From assembly GCF_002192255.1 (NCBI RefSeq), contig NZ_CP021768.1, positions 1,630,001-1,694,000 of the forward strand: a stretch of 64,000 nt of DNA, in the 5' to 3' direction. The position numbers and the translations under genes were made by a program. This DNA is from Stenotrophomonas sp. WZN-1. GTDB lineage: Bacteria; Pseudomonadota; Gammaproteobacteria; Xanthomonadales; Xanthomonadaceae. This document shows, piece by piece, positions 44,000 through 54,466 of this stretch (the stretch's first letter is position 1; each line of letters begins with the position of its first letter). The notes beneath the pieces are model-generated. The model made no database searches. It worked only from the letters and a program-made list of their open reading frames with translations, and was not told the origin of the DNA.

Positions 44000-45296
44000 C
44001 GGCCTGCTCGTCGGAAAGCGTGCGCAGCAGCAGCTTGTCCACCCGCGCACCGTCCAGGTCGACCACCTCGAAGCGCCAGCCGGCCCAGTCGAAGTACTCG
44101 CCTGCGTGCGGGATGCGGCCGAAGTAATGGATGCACATGCCGGCCAGCGTGTAGTAATCGCCATCCTCGGCATCGGGCAGATCGTTGCTGCCGATCAGCT
44201 CGCGCAGGTCCTCGATCGGCAGCGAGCCGTCCACCAGCAGCGAACCGTCTTCGCGGGTCACCACCAGCGCATCTTCGTCGGCGTTCTCCACCGCCTGCAG
44301 GCGGCCGACCACGGCGCCCATCAGGTCGCTGATGGTCACCAGGCCCTGGATTTCGCCGTACTCGTCCACCACCAGCGCCATCGACTGCTGTTCCTCGCGG
44401 AAGATCTCCAGCAGCTTCATCGCGTGGGTTGATTCGGAGACGTAAAGCGGTTCGCGCAGGGTCTGGAACAGCGCGTTGTCACCGCGCGCCATGCGCGTGG
44501 CCAGCGATTTCAGTTCAAGCACGCCGACCACGTCCATGTCGTTGTCGCGGTATACCGGGTACCGCGAGAACTCGTGCTCGGCCATGATTTCCAGGTTGCG
44601 CTCCAGCCCGGCCTGGGTATCCAGCCAGGCGATGCGGTTGCGTGGGGTCATCAGGCTGTCGGCAGTGCGGTCGCCCAGGCGCATGACGCGGTTCATCATG
44701 TCGCGCTCGTGGGCGTCGATCACGCCGGCCTCGTGGCTCTCGGCCACCAGCATGCGGATCTCCTCTTCCGTCACCGAGGCGACTTCATCCTTGCCCAGGC
44801 CGAACAGGCGCAGCACCAGCTGGGTGGTCTTGGACAGCAGCCAGACGAAGGGCAGGGCCAGCTTGGCCAGCCAGCTCATCGGCATCGCGACCAGGCCGGC
44901 AATGGCCTCCGAGCGGGTCAGCGCCAGGCGCTTGGGCACCAGTTCGCCGAAGATCAGCGTGATGAAGGTGATCAGGCTGACCGCCAGCGCGGTACCGATG
45001 TTGCCGGCGTAGGCAAAGCCGGGCATCAGGCCCTGGATCCAGCCGGCGAAGGCTTCGCCCAGCGCTTCACCACCGAGGTAGCCGGTCAGCACGCCGATCA
45101 CGGTGATGCCGATCTGCACGGTGGACAGGAAGCTCTCCGGCTTCTCCGACAGCTCCAGCGCCTTGGCGGCACGCTTGGAGGTGGCGGCCATCTGCTTCAG
45201 GCGGCTCTTGCGCGAGGTCATGACCGACATCTCGGACATGGCGAAGAAGCCGTTCAGCAGAACAAGTGCGAAGACAATCAGGATCATTTCAAACAC
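43983..45296 (-). CDS. CNNM/CorC family transporter-like protein (DUF21-CBS-CorC)
   Basis: A 437-residue protein. DUF21 membrane domain (about residues 1-180, four hydrophobic segments, SEMSVMTSRKSRLKQ after the first). Two CBS domains (SLMTPRNRIAWLDTQAG and EIQGLVTISDLMGAVV). A C-terminal CorC/HlyC domain (SLLVDGSLPIEDLREL, then DYYTLAGMCIHYFGRIP). The family takes part in magnesium or cobalt efflux; the name hemolysin is historical. The ExoD gene is coupled behind it. Confidence 0.9.
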   Translation of the reverse strand: MFEMILIVFALVLLNGFFAMSEMSVMTSRKSRLKQMAATSKRAAKALELSEKPESFLSTVQIGITVIGVLTGYLGGEALGEAFAGWIQGLMPGFAYAGNIGTALAVSLITFITLIFGELVPKRLALTRSEAIAGLVAMPMSWLAKLALPFVWLLSKTTQLVLRLFGLGKDEVASVTEEEIRMLVAESHEAGVIDAHERDMMNRVMRLGDRTADSLMTPRNRIAWLDTQAGLERNLEIMAEHEFSRYPVYRDNDMDVVGVLELKSLATRMARGDNALFQTLREPLYVSESTHAMKLLEIFREEQQSMALVVDEYGEIQGLVTISDLMGAVVGRLQAVENADEDALVVTREDGSLLVDGSLPIEDLRELIGSNDLPDAEDGDYYTLAGMCIHYFGRIPHAGEYFDWAGWRFEVVDLDGARVDKLLLRTLSDEQADELTA

Positions 45297-45514
45297 GGGC
45301 GTCGTCCCCGGTTGGTGGCAGGGAGGGCGGGTGCTTGCGATGGCGGCAGGCGCTCAGGAGCAGGGTCCGGCGCGGCACAGGGGGATAAGGGTCGTCGTCC
45401 ATAAGGTGCGCCCGGAGGCGCGCTGGCATCTTAGCAAAGGGGCGTGGCAGGGTGGTAACCGCCTGTTCAGGTTTGGGGTCCCAGAGCCCCGTAAGGGCGC
45501 GGGGATACCCGTGA

Positions 45515-45543
45515 TGGTCATCTAGCCGTCATAATTCCGTCTG
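45515..45543 (+). promoter_or_regulatory. Tandem Pho-box-like repeats
   Basis: Three direct copies of a 7-mer spaced 11 bp: TGGTCAT (45515), CCGTCAT (45526), CCGTCTG (45537), with ctag and aatt between. This is the geometry of PhoB boxes (CTGTCAT-N4-CTGTCAT). It lies about 40 nt before the DUF47 gene of the phosphate transporter pair, so phosphate control by PhoB is likely. Confidence 0.55.
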
Positions 45544-45579
45544 GTGCCGTCCTTCCCGCGACGGCTGACAGGTTTCTCA

Positions 45580-46206
45580 ATGTTCTCTCTGCAGACCATT
45601 TTCGGTTCCGGCAAACAGTTCTACACCCTGCTCGATGAGGCTGCCGTCGCGGCTTCCGACGCCGCCAAGGCGCTGCATTCCATGCTGCGCGAGGCCGACC
45701 GCCAGCCCGCGCTGGACGCCTTCAAGCTGGCCCGCCTGCGCGAACGCGCGGCCTCGGACAAGATCAGCCAGGCGCTGGTGGACAGCTTCATGACCCCGAT
45801 CGAGCGCGAAGACATCGAAGCGCTGGGCTCGGCGCTGTACAAGATTCCCAAGCAGATCGAGAAGTTCGCCGATCGCTATTCGCTGGCCACGACCCACCTG
45901 GAGCACATCGACTTCGCGCCGCGCGCGGCGATGCTGGAACAGGCTGCCGGCGTGGTGGTGGAGATGGTGGCCGACCTGCGCCACATGAACCTGGACCGGA
46001 TGACCGCGCTCAACGAGAAGCTGCGCTCGCTGGAGAACGAGGCCGACCGCCTGATGCTCGAGCTGTACCGTGACATCTATTCTGGCCGCCTGGACAACCT
46101 GCAGATGTTCCTGCTGAAGGAATTCTTCGAGATCCTGGAAAAGGCCATCGACCGTTGCCGCGAGGCCGGCGTGGTGGCGTACCAGATCGTGTTGAAGAAC
46201 AGCTGA
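45580..46206 (+). CDS. DUF47/PhoU-like Pit accessory protein
   Basis: A 208-residue all-helical PhoU-like protein (IFGSGKQFYTLLDEAAVAAS, FMTPIEREDIEALGSALYKI, LENEADRLMLELYRDIYSG). The MTPIEREDI segment and repeated E/D clusters mark DUF47 proteins, which are encoded beside Pit transporters and regulate them. The ATG at 45580 is used; an in-frame GTG at 45544 lies inside the Pho-box region. Confidence 0.9.
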   Translation: MFSLQTIFGSGKQFYTLLDEAAVAASDAAKALHSMLREADRQPALDAFKLARLRERAASDKISQALVDSFMTPIEREDIEALGSALYKIPKQIEKFADRYSLATTHLEHIDFAPRAAMLEQAAGVVVEMVADLRHMNLDRMTALNEKLRSLENEADRLMLELYRDIYSGRLDNLQMFLLKEFFEILEKAIDRCREAGVVAYQIVLKNS

Positions 46207-46219
46207 CGGACGCCGCCGC

Positions 46220-47341
46220 ATGTTGACCCTTGTCCTGGTGGTGATCCTGGCCGCGCTCGTTTTCGAGTTCATCAACGGCTTCCACGACACCGCCAATTCC
46301 ATTGCCACCGTGGTGGCGACCAAGGTGCTCTCGCCCGGCTGGGCGGTGATGCTGGCCGCCTTCATGAACCTCATCGGTGCACTGACCGGTACCGCGGTGG
46401 CGCTGACCATCGCCTCGGGCCTGCTCAACACCAACGTGGTCGACGTCACCCCGCAGGTGATCCTGTGCGCCTTGCTGGGCGGCATCATCTGGAACTTGAT
46501 CACCTGGTGGAAGGGGCTGCCGTCCTCGTCCTCGCACGCGCTGATCGGTGGCCTCTGCGGCGCCGGCCTGGCCGCCGCCCACAACAACTGGGACGCGTTG
46601 ATCTGGTCCGAGCGCCTGGGCAGCTGGGCGCAGAACAAGGGCCTGCTGTGGAAGGTGTTCGTGCCGATGATCACCTCGCCGATCGCCGGCTTCCTGCTCG
46701 GCATCGTGGTGATGGTGCTGCTGTGGGCGCTGATCGCCGGCCTGGCCAAGATCGGTGGAGCCATCGGTCGCCTGGCCCGCCCGCGCATCGTCAATGCCTT
46801 CTTCGGCAAGGCGCAGATCGCCTCGGCGGCCTACATGGGCTTTGCCCACGGCCACAACGACGCGCAGAAGACCATGGGCATCATCGCCATGACCCTGATC
46901 GGTGCCGAAGCCACCGGTGCATTGAACGACCTGCCGTCGTGGCTGGCCTTCATGCACCCGGACGCGCATGCCGGCGACGGCATCGCCATGTGGATCGTGC
47001 TGACCTGTGCGGTGGTGATGGCCGCCGGTACCGCTTCGGGCGGCTGGAAGATCATCAAGACCCTGGGCCACAAGATGGTCAAGCTGCACCCGATCCACGG
47101 CTTCGCTGCGGAGACCAGCTCGGCCACCATCCTGACCCTGGCCGCCCACTTCGGCATGCCGGTCTCGACCACGCACAGCATCTCCACCGCGATCATGGGC
47201 GTCGGCTTCGCCAAGAACCCGCGCTCGCTGAAGTTCGGCGTGATCGAGCGCATCGTCTGGGCGTGGATCCTGACCATCCCGGCCGCGGGTGGCTGCGCGT
47301 ACCTGATCCTGAAGCTGTTCGAGCTGTTCGGCTGGACCTGA
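46220..47341 (+). CDS. pit: Inorganic phosphate transporter, Pit family
   Basis: A 373-residue membrane protein with 9-10 hydrophobic segments. The two PHO4 family signatures are GFHDTANSIATVVATKVL (about residue 22) and GFAHGHNDAQKTMGIIAM (about residue 215). It is a proton-coupled phosphate symporter. It lies 13 nt after the DUF47 gene and shares its promoter. A bidirectional terminator follows. Confidence 0.93.
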   Translation: MLTLVLVVILAALVFEFINGFHDTANSIATVVATKVLSPGWAVMLAAFMNLIGALTGTAVALTIASGLLNTNVVDVTPQVILCALLGGIIWNLITWWKGLPSSSSHALIGGLCGAGLAAAHNNWDALIWSERLGSWAQNKGLLWKVFVPMITSPIAGFLLGIVVMVLLWALIAGLAKIGGAIGRLARPRIVNAFFGKAQIASAAYMGFAHGHNDAQKTMGIIAMTLIGAEATGALNDLPSWLAFMHPDAHAGDGIAMWIVLTCAVVMAAGTASGGWKIIKTLGHKMVKLHPIHGFAAETSSATILTLAAHFGMPVSTTHSISTAIMGVGFAKNPRSLKFGVIERIVWAWILTIPAAGGCAYLILKLFELFGWT

Positions 47342-47364
47342 GTACGGCCTTCAACGCAGCAGAC

Positions 47365-47396
47365 AAAAAGCCCGCCGGATTCCGGCGGGCTTTTTT
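47365..47396. terminator. Bidirectional terminator after pit
   Basis: A perfect 14-bp stem (AAAAAGCCCGCCGG with its complement), a 3-nt loop and T6. It is part of a 341-nt gene-free stretch (47342-47682) between pit and the convergent carboxypeptidase gene. That stretch also holds a SMAG repeat and the composite element copy B. Confidence 0.92.
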
Positions 47397-47425
47397 CATG
47401 GGCAGATCGTTTTTCCATATCCATC

Positions 47426-47450
47426 GTGTCGACCAAGGTCGACACCTACC
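47426..47450 (-). repeat. SMAG-type repeat
   Basis: On the minus strand, GGTAGGTGTCGACCTTGGTC and the rest of the palindrome; GTAG head present. It lies between the terminator and the composite repeat. Confidence 0.8.
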
Positions 47451-47498
47451 AAAGCGGACGCTCGCAACCCACCAGCCGCAGGAAACCGTCGAAGGCGG

Positions 47499-47661
47499 GG
47501 TGGGGTGGGTATGCAGGACCGTTGGCGCCATGGATGGCGCCATCGAGCCCCCATGGATGGGTTTACGGCGTGTCCTGCATACCCATCCCACCTCGCCAGC
47601 CCACGGAAACCCGGCTTTTGACGTTGCGGTTGCAGTTGCAGTTGATCCGGCGGGTGCCGGG
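47499..47661 (-). repeat. Composite inverted-repeat element, copy B
   Basis: The inverted-orientation relative of the element at 40444-40600. On the minus strand it has the same leader pieces (CCCGGCACCCG, GCAACTGCAAC, GTTTCCGTGGG), the same core palindrome GCGCCATCCATGGCGC, and outer arms that pair 20 of 21 bp (47499-47519 with 47572-47592). The arm sequences differ from those of copy A, yet remain self-complementary. Confidence 0.7.
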
Positions 47662-47682
47662 CCGCAGGCCCGGGCGAACCCC

Positions 47683-49179
47683 TCAATTACGCTGGAACAA
47701 CGCCTGCACATCCTTGCGGAACGCCGCCTGGCTGTCAGCCCGGCTGTAGAACATGTGCCCACCCGGATAGCTGCGTACCTGCACCCGGTCCGGATTGCTG
47801 CCCATCGTCGGCATCTGGTCCACCGTCAGGATCGATCCCATGAACGGGCACGACAGATCATTCCAGCCATGCACGATCAGCACCTGCAGATGCGGATCGA
47901 TCGCCACCGCCTGGCGCAGCTGGGTCACCGCGCCCTGGCGCAGCTCGCCATTGCGGTCCCACAACCGGTTCACGTCGTAGTTCAGCGCCTGGTAGCGCGC
48001 ATCCACCTTCCAGCCGACCACGCGCGTCACGAAGTCGACCATCGCCGTGGTGGTCGGCGCGATGATGCTGTCCAGCAGCGGATCGTTGGCGCGCTGCTCC
48101 GGATCGTTCGGGAACGGATCGAATGCGGTCACGTTGGAGTCGTAACGGCTGCCCAGCGTGCCCTTGTCGCGGAATACTTCACGCAGGTAGGCCTGGGTTT
48201 CCAGGCGCCCGCCAGCGCGGCGCACGAACTGCGGGTCCAGTCCGGTCAGCTCGGTCACCCGGCGCAGCATGGCTTCCGTAGCCTGCGGATCGCTGCGGCC
48301 CTTCATCAACGCGGTGGCGTAATCACCACGGGTGTATTCCACCACCTCGCGCATCGCCGCATCGGTCAGCTTGCCCTGGCGCTCAAGGTGCGCCGCGGCG
48401 ATCGACGGCAGCGTCTGCATCCACGCCATCGGCGAGACGTCGGCGTTGTCTTCCAGGGTCGGGCTCAGGTAGGGCGAAACCAGTACCAGGCCGTTCATCG
48501 CCACGCCCAGCCGGGTCTGCAGGAAGTGGGTGATGCGCGGGCCACGGTAGCCACCGTAGCTCTCGCCGGCCAGGTACTTGCGCGAGGCCATGCGCTGGTT
48601 GCGCAGCAGCCAGTCGTAGATCGAGCGCGACAGGTATTCGACGTCGGCGCTGGGGTTGTAGAGCGCTTTCTTGGCCTCATCGTCGCCGATGCGCGCGCGG
48701 CTGAAGCCGGTACCCACCGGATCGATGAACACCAGGTCGGTGAAGTCCAGCCAGGTGCCCGGGTTGTCGTGCAGGGTGGCCGGCGCCGATGCGCTGTCAC
48801 CTTCGGAGCCGAAGGCCACCACCTTGGGCCCGATCGCGCCCATGTTGAGGTACACCGACGAGGCACCCGGGCCGCCATTGAGCGCGAAGGTCACCGGCCG
48901 GTCCTTGCCCGGCATCGTGTAGGCGGTGAACACCACGTCGGCGATCACCTTGCCCTTGGCATCGCGTACCGGCAGGGTGCCGACAGTGGCGGTGTAGTCG
49001 AGGGTGCGGCCGGCCAGGCGCATGCTCTGGCGGGCGGAGGCGTCTGCGGGCAGCGCAGGTGCCTCCGTCTTGTCGTCTTTCGGATCGGGCTTGGCCTCGG
49101 CGTCGGGCGCGGCCAGCGCGCTGGCGGGGGCGATGAGCAGGCCGACGCAGAGCGCGGCAGTGTGCAGCAGGGACTTCAT
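47683..49179 (-). CDS. S10 family serine carboxypeptidase
   Basis: A 498-residue exported peptidase. Signal peptide (MKSLLHTAALCVGLLIAPAS, cleavage after ALA), an acidic Pro/Lys linker, then the alpha/beta hydrolase: VTFALNGGPGASSVYLNMG (oxyanion), LAGESYGGYRGPRI (nucleophile Ser), LIVHGWNDLSCPF (Asp region) and YPGGHMFYSR (His). Removes C-terminal residues from peptides in the periplasm or outside. The start at 49179 is chosen for the clear signal peptide. Confidence 0.9.
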   Translation of the reverse strand: MKSLLHTAALCVGLLIAPASALAAPDAEAKPDPKDDKTEAPALPADASARQSMRLAGRTLDYTATVGTLPVRDAKGKVIADVVFTAYTMPGKDRPVTFALNGGPGASSVYLNMGAIGPKVVAFGSEGDSASAPATLHDNPGTWLDFTDLVFIDPVGTGFSRARIGDDEAKKALYNPSADVEYLSRSIYDWLLRNQRMASRKYLAGESYGGYRGPRITHFLQTRLGVAMNGLVLVSPYLSPTLEDNADVSPMAWMQTLPSIAAAHLERQGKLTDAAMREVVEYTRGDYATALMKGRSDPQATEAMLRRVTELTGLDPQFVRRAGGRLETQAYLREVFRDKGTLGSRYDSNVTAFDPFPNDPEQRANDPLLDSIIAPTTTAMVDFVTRVVGWKVDARYQALNYDVNRLWDRNGELRQGAVTQLRQAVAIDPHLQVLIVHGWNDLSCPFMGSILTVDQMPTMGSNPDRVQVRSYPGGHMFYSRADSQAAFRKDVQALFQRN

Positions 49180-49289
49180 GGCACCGGATCGGCAGCGGAA
49201 GGGGGTTCCGATGCTAGGTCGGTTGCGGCCCATGCCGTATGTGTCCAAAGGCATGGCCGCGCGTCGAGGCTGCTACTGGCCAGATTGGG

Positions 49290-49868
49290 TCAAGTAGACA
49301 GGGTGGCTGCCACGTCGTCATCAGCCAGCAGGCCGTAGACGACCGAGTCGGCCAGTTGCCCCTGGATGCGCCAGCGTTGGCGCAGCACGCCCTCGCGGTG
49401 GAAGCCCAGGCGTTCGAGCACGTGCGCAGAGGGTGCATTGCGCGGGTCGATCTCGGCTTCCACGCGATGCAGGTGCAGGGTGCCGAACAGGTAGGCCAGT
49501 ACCTGTTGCAGGGCCTCGTGCATGTAGCCCTGGCCCTGGTGATCGGGTGCCAGCAGGTAGCCGATCTCGGCGCGCGCCGCATCGCGGTCGAGCGCGAATA
49601 CCACGCAGATGCCCAGCAGCGGACCTTCCAGCGATTCGCGCACCGCCAGCTTCAGCTGGGAGCCGATGGCATGGGCGGCGAGGTCATCGTCGATCTGTTC
49701 GCGTGCCTCGGCCTGCCGCGTCCAGGCTGGATGGTTCCACCAGCGCATCACGTCCGGGTCGGACTGCAGCGTGAACAGCGCGGCGGCGTCGTCACGGCGG
49801 ATCGGGCTCAGGACCAGCCGCGCACTGTGCAGCGGCAGGCCGGGGAACAGCAGCGAGTGGCTGGCCAA
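49290..49868 (-). CDS. RimJ/RimL-like GNAT acetyltransferase
   Basis: A GNAT protein of about 192 residues: SARLVLSPIRRDDAAALFTL at the start, EIGYLLAPDHQGQGYMHEAL (acetyl-CoA motif), NAPSAHVLERLGFHREGVLR at the end. Of the RimJ/RimL type that acetylates N-termini of ribosomal or other proteins. The TTG at 49868 is preferred because a CATAAT -10-like box lies about 25 nt upstream; an in-frame ATG at 49946 would add 26 unlikely residues. Confidence 0.8.
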   Translation of the reverse strand: MASHSLLFPGLPLHSARLVLSPIRRDDAAALFTLQSDPDVMRWWNHPAWTRQAEAREQIDDDLAAHAIGSQLKLAVRESLEGPLLGICVVFALDRDAARAEIGYLLAPDHQGQGYMHEALQQVLAYLFGTLHLHRVEAEIDPRNAPSAHVLERLGFHREGVLRQRWRIQGQLADSVVYGLLADDDVAATLST

Positions 49869-50016
49869 TACGGTGGTCCACGCGGATGGACGCGCATTAT
49901 GCCGCCGCTGGGTTTGCCGATGGGGGCGAATGCCCCGAGGGGGCATGAACCGCTGTGCCGGGCAAAGGGGTCGGCGCCGTTTCCAGGCAGGAAACGGATC
50001 CGACCCCGCGCCGGGA

Positions 50017-51906
50017 TCAGACCTCCAGCGAAGCCAGATCGCCCTTCGACTCCAGCCAGCCCTTGCGGTCGGACGCGCGCTTCTTGGCCAGCAGCATGTC
50101 CATCAGTGAACGGGTCTGCTCGCCATCGTCCACGGTCAGCTGCACCAGGCGGCGGGTGTCGGGGTGGATGGTCGATTCACGCAGCTGTGGCGGATTCATC
50201 TCGCCCAGGCCCTTGAAGCGGGTGACGTTGATCGCGCCCTTGATCTTCTCGCGCTCGATCTTGTCCAGCATCGAGCGCTTTTCTTCCTCGTCCAGGGCGT
50301 AGAACACCTGCTTGCCCACGTCGATGCGGAACAGCGGCGGCATTGCCACGAACACGTGGCCGGCATCGACCAGCGCCGGGAAGTGCTTCAGGAACAGTGC
50401 GGTCAGCAGGGTCGCGATGTGCAGGCCGTCGGAGTCCGCGTCGGCCAGGATGATGACCTTGCCGTAGCGCAGGCCGGTGATGTCGTCCTTGCCGGGATCG
50501 CAACCGATGGCGATGGCCAGGTTGTGCACTTCTTCCGAGGCCAGCACGCTGTTGGACGAGACTTCCCAGGTGTTCAGGATCTTGCCGCGCAACGGCATGA
50601 TTGCCTGGAAATCCTTGTCCCGTGCCTGCTTGGCGCTGCCACCTGCCGAGTCACCTTCCACCAGGAACAGCTCAGTGCGTGACAGGTCCTGGCTGATGCA
50701 GTCGGCCAGCTTGCCGGGCAGGGCCGGGCCCTGCGTGACCTTCTTGCGGACGACCAGCTTCTCGGTCTTCAGGCGCGCACTGGCACGCTCGATGGCGATC
50801 TGCGCGATCTTCTCGCCCAGTTCCACGTTCTGGTTCAACAGCAGGCTGAAGGCATCGTGCGCGGCACCCTCGACAAAGCCGGCGGCCTGGCGCGAGGAGA
50901 GGCGCTCCTTGGTCTGGCCGCTGAACTGTGGGTCGGTCATCTTCAGCGACAGCACGAACGACACACGGTCCCACACGTCTTCCGGGGCCAGCTTGACGCC
51001 GCGCGGCAGCAGGTTGCGGAAATCGCAGAACTCGCGCAGCGCCTCGGTCAGGCCGGTACGCAGGCCGTTGACGTGGGTGCCATGCTGGGCGGTTGGAATC
51101 AGGTTGACATAGCTTTCCTGGACCAGCTCACCCTCCGGCAGCCAGGCCACGGCCCAGTCCACCACTTCAGTGTCCTTCTTCAGGTTGCCGACGAACAGGT
51201 CGGCCGGCAGCGATTCGCGCTCGCCCAGTTCCAGCTTCAGGTAATCGCGCAGGCCGTCTTCGTAGTACCAGGTATCGACTTCACCGGTGGCTTCGTCGGT
51301 CAGCTTGACGGTCAGGCCCGGGCACAGCACGGCCTTGGCGCGCAGCAGGTGCTTCAACGCGCGCACCGCGAACTTCGGCGTATCGAAGTACTTCGGGTCC
51401 GGCCAGAAGCGCACGCGGGTACCGGTGTTCTTCTTGCCGACGGTGCCGACCACTTCCAGTGGCGTGGCGCGGTCGCCATTGCGGAAGGTGATGCGGTGTT
51501 CGGCACCTTCGCGCTTGATGTGCACTTCCACCAGGGTCGACAGCGCGTTGACCACGCTGACGCCGACGCCGTGCAGGCCGCCGGAGAAGGTGTAGTTGTT
51601 GTTGCTGAACTTGCCGCCTGCATGCAGGCGGGTGAGGATCAGTTCGACGCCCGGGATCTTCTCTTCCGGATGGATGTCCACCGGCATGCCGCGGCCGTCA
51701 TCGCTGACCTCCACGCTGCCGTCCTTGTACAGGGTGATCTCGATCGAGCGGGCGTGGCCGGCGAGGGCCTCGTCCACCGAGTTGTCGATCACTTCCTGCG
51801 CCAGGTGGTTCGGGCGCGCGGTGTCGGTATACATGCCGGGACGGCGCTTGACCGGGTCAAGGCCGGACAGGACTTCAATATCGGCGGCGTTATAGCGGGC
51901 GTTCAT
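50017..51906 (-). CDS. parE: DNA topoisomerase IV subunit B
   Basis: A 629-residue GyrB-type subunit. GHKL ATPase (EVIDNSVDEALAGHARSIEI, then DGRGMPVDIHPE and GGLHGVGVSVVNALS). TOPRIM domain with EGDSAGGSAKQARDKDFQA and DADSDGLHI. The C-terminal end is RFKGLGEMNPPQLRESTIHP. With ParC it unlinks daughter chromosomes. Quinolone-determining residues (PLRGKILNTWEV region) look normal. It is divergent from the small secreted protein gene. Confidence 0.96.
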   Translation of the reverse strand: MNARYNAADIEVLSGLDPVKRRPGMYTDTARPNHLAQEVIDNSVDEALAGHARSIEITLYKDGSVEVSDDGRGMPVDIHPEEKIPGVELILTRLHAGGKFSNNNYTFSGGLHGVGVSVVNALSTLVEVHIKREGAEHRITFRNGDRATPLEVVGTVGKKNTGTRVRFWPDPKYFDTPKFAVRALKHLLRAKAVLCPGLTVKLTDEATGEVDTWYYEDGLRDYLKLELGERESLPADLFVGNLKKDTEVVDWAVAWLPEGELVQESYVNLIPTAQHGTHVNGLRTGLTEALREFCDFRNLLPRGVKLAPEDVWDRVSFVLSLKMTDPQFSGQTKERLSSRQAAGFVEGAAHDAFSLLLNQNVELGEKIAQIAIERASARLKTEKLVVRKKVTQGPALPGKLADCISQDLSRTELFLVEGDSAGGSAKQARDKDFQAIMPLRGKILNTWEVSSNSVLASEEVHNLAIAIGCDPGKDDITGLRYGKVIILADADSDGLHIATLLTALFLKHFPALVDAGHVFVAMPPLFRIDVGKQVFYALDEEEKRSMLDKIEREKIKGAINVTRFKGLGEMNPPQLRESTIHPDTRRLVQLTVDDGEQTRSLMDMLLAKKRASDRKGWLESKGDLASLEV

Positions 51907-52078
51907 CTATCTTCTAAAGCGCGGAGCGACGCGCAAGTGTGCGGTCTGGACGGCGAATTTGCACGCCTGCGGTTCAGCCTCGGCGCCGGGGAGGGGGTAA
52001 AATGGCAGTCGCTGGAATCTGAACGCCGGCGACCCCCGTTGGATTGAAACGTCCAAGCCATACCGCGAGGAGGACTCC

Positions 52079-52312
52079 ATGAAGAAGTTGCTGACCATTG
52101 CAATCCTGGCCGCTGCCGCCGTTGCAGTGCCGCTGGTGGTGGCGCAGAACGCCGGCCAGCCGGCCCCGCAGCAGGGTGACCAGGCCGACAAGGCGCAGGC
52201 CGAGGCCGATGCCAAGGCCAAGCGTCGTGCCCAGGCCAATGCCGAAATGAAGGCGCAGGGCCAGCCGGCCCCGCAGAAGGAAGAAGAGGAAGAGGCGCGG
52301 AAGAAGCGCTGA
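52079..52312 (+). CDS. Small secreted charged protein, 77 aa
   Basis: A 77-residue protein with a signal peptide (MKKLLTIAILAAAAVAVPLV, cleavage after VVAQ or near) and a low-complexity mature part rich in Ala, Gln, Glu and Lys (ADKAQAEADAKAKRRAQANA, then KEEEEEARKKR). GAGGAGG precedes the ATG and a strong terminator follows, so it is a single-gene unit. Function unknown. Confidence 0.7.
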   Translation: MKKLLTIAILAAAAVAVPLVVAQNAGQPAPQQGDQADKAQAEADAKAKRRAQANAEMKAQGQPAPQKEEEEEARKKR

Positions 52313-52357
52313 TCCCGCAACCTGCCAAGCGCCCTTGCGACAAGGGTTGCGCACCGG

Positions 52358-52384
52358 AACGCCCCGCCCAGCGGGGCGTTTTTT
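52358..52384 (+). terminator. Terminator after small secreted protein
   Basis: A 10-bp stem (AACGCCCCGC with GCGGGGCGTT), loop CCA and T6. It opens the 400-nt gene-free stretch 52313-52712, which otherwise holds the pyrG promoter and a leader of about 270 nt. Confidence 0.93.
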
Positions 52385-52407
52385 GTTGGATCGGCCGCAC
52401 AAGCCCC

Positions 52408-52436
52408 TTGGGTTGGCGGCCATCAATCTGTAAACT
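52408..52436 (+). promoter_or_regulatory. Likely pyrG promoter
   Basis: TTGGGT (52408-52413) and TAAACT (52431-52436) with a 17-nt spacer. Transcription would start near 52443, giving a leader of about 270 nt before the pyrG ATG. The leader has no convincing ORF. No initial G-run followed by C, as used in the reiterative-transcription control of pyrG in Gram-positive bacteria, was seen. Confidence 0.5.
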
Positions 52437-52454
52437 ATGGCTTTCCGGGAGTAA

Positions 52455-54377
<1,923 letters not shown>

Positions 54378-54466
54378 CTTGTGATGGGGGCCGCCGGCCC
54401 CCATCTTGCACGCTTCAACCCCCAGCGCACCGGCCCGGCCGGTGCCGCGGACAACAAGGAAACGCC

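Noticed and set aside
46465..49338. A 957-aa plus-strand ORF across pit and the carboxypeptidase gene
   Set aside because: It is a shadow frame of GC-rich codons running antisense or out of frame to two clear genes, across a terminator and repeats.
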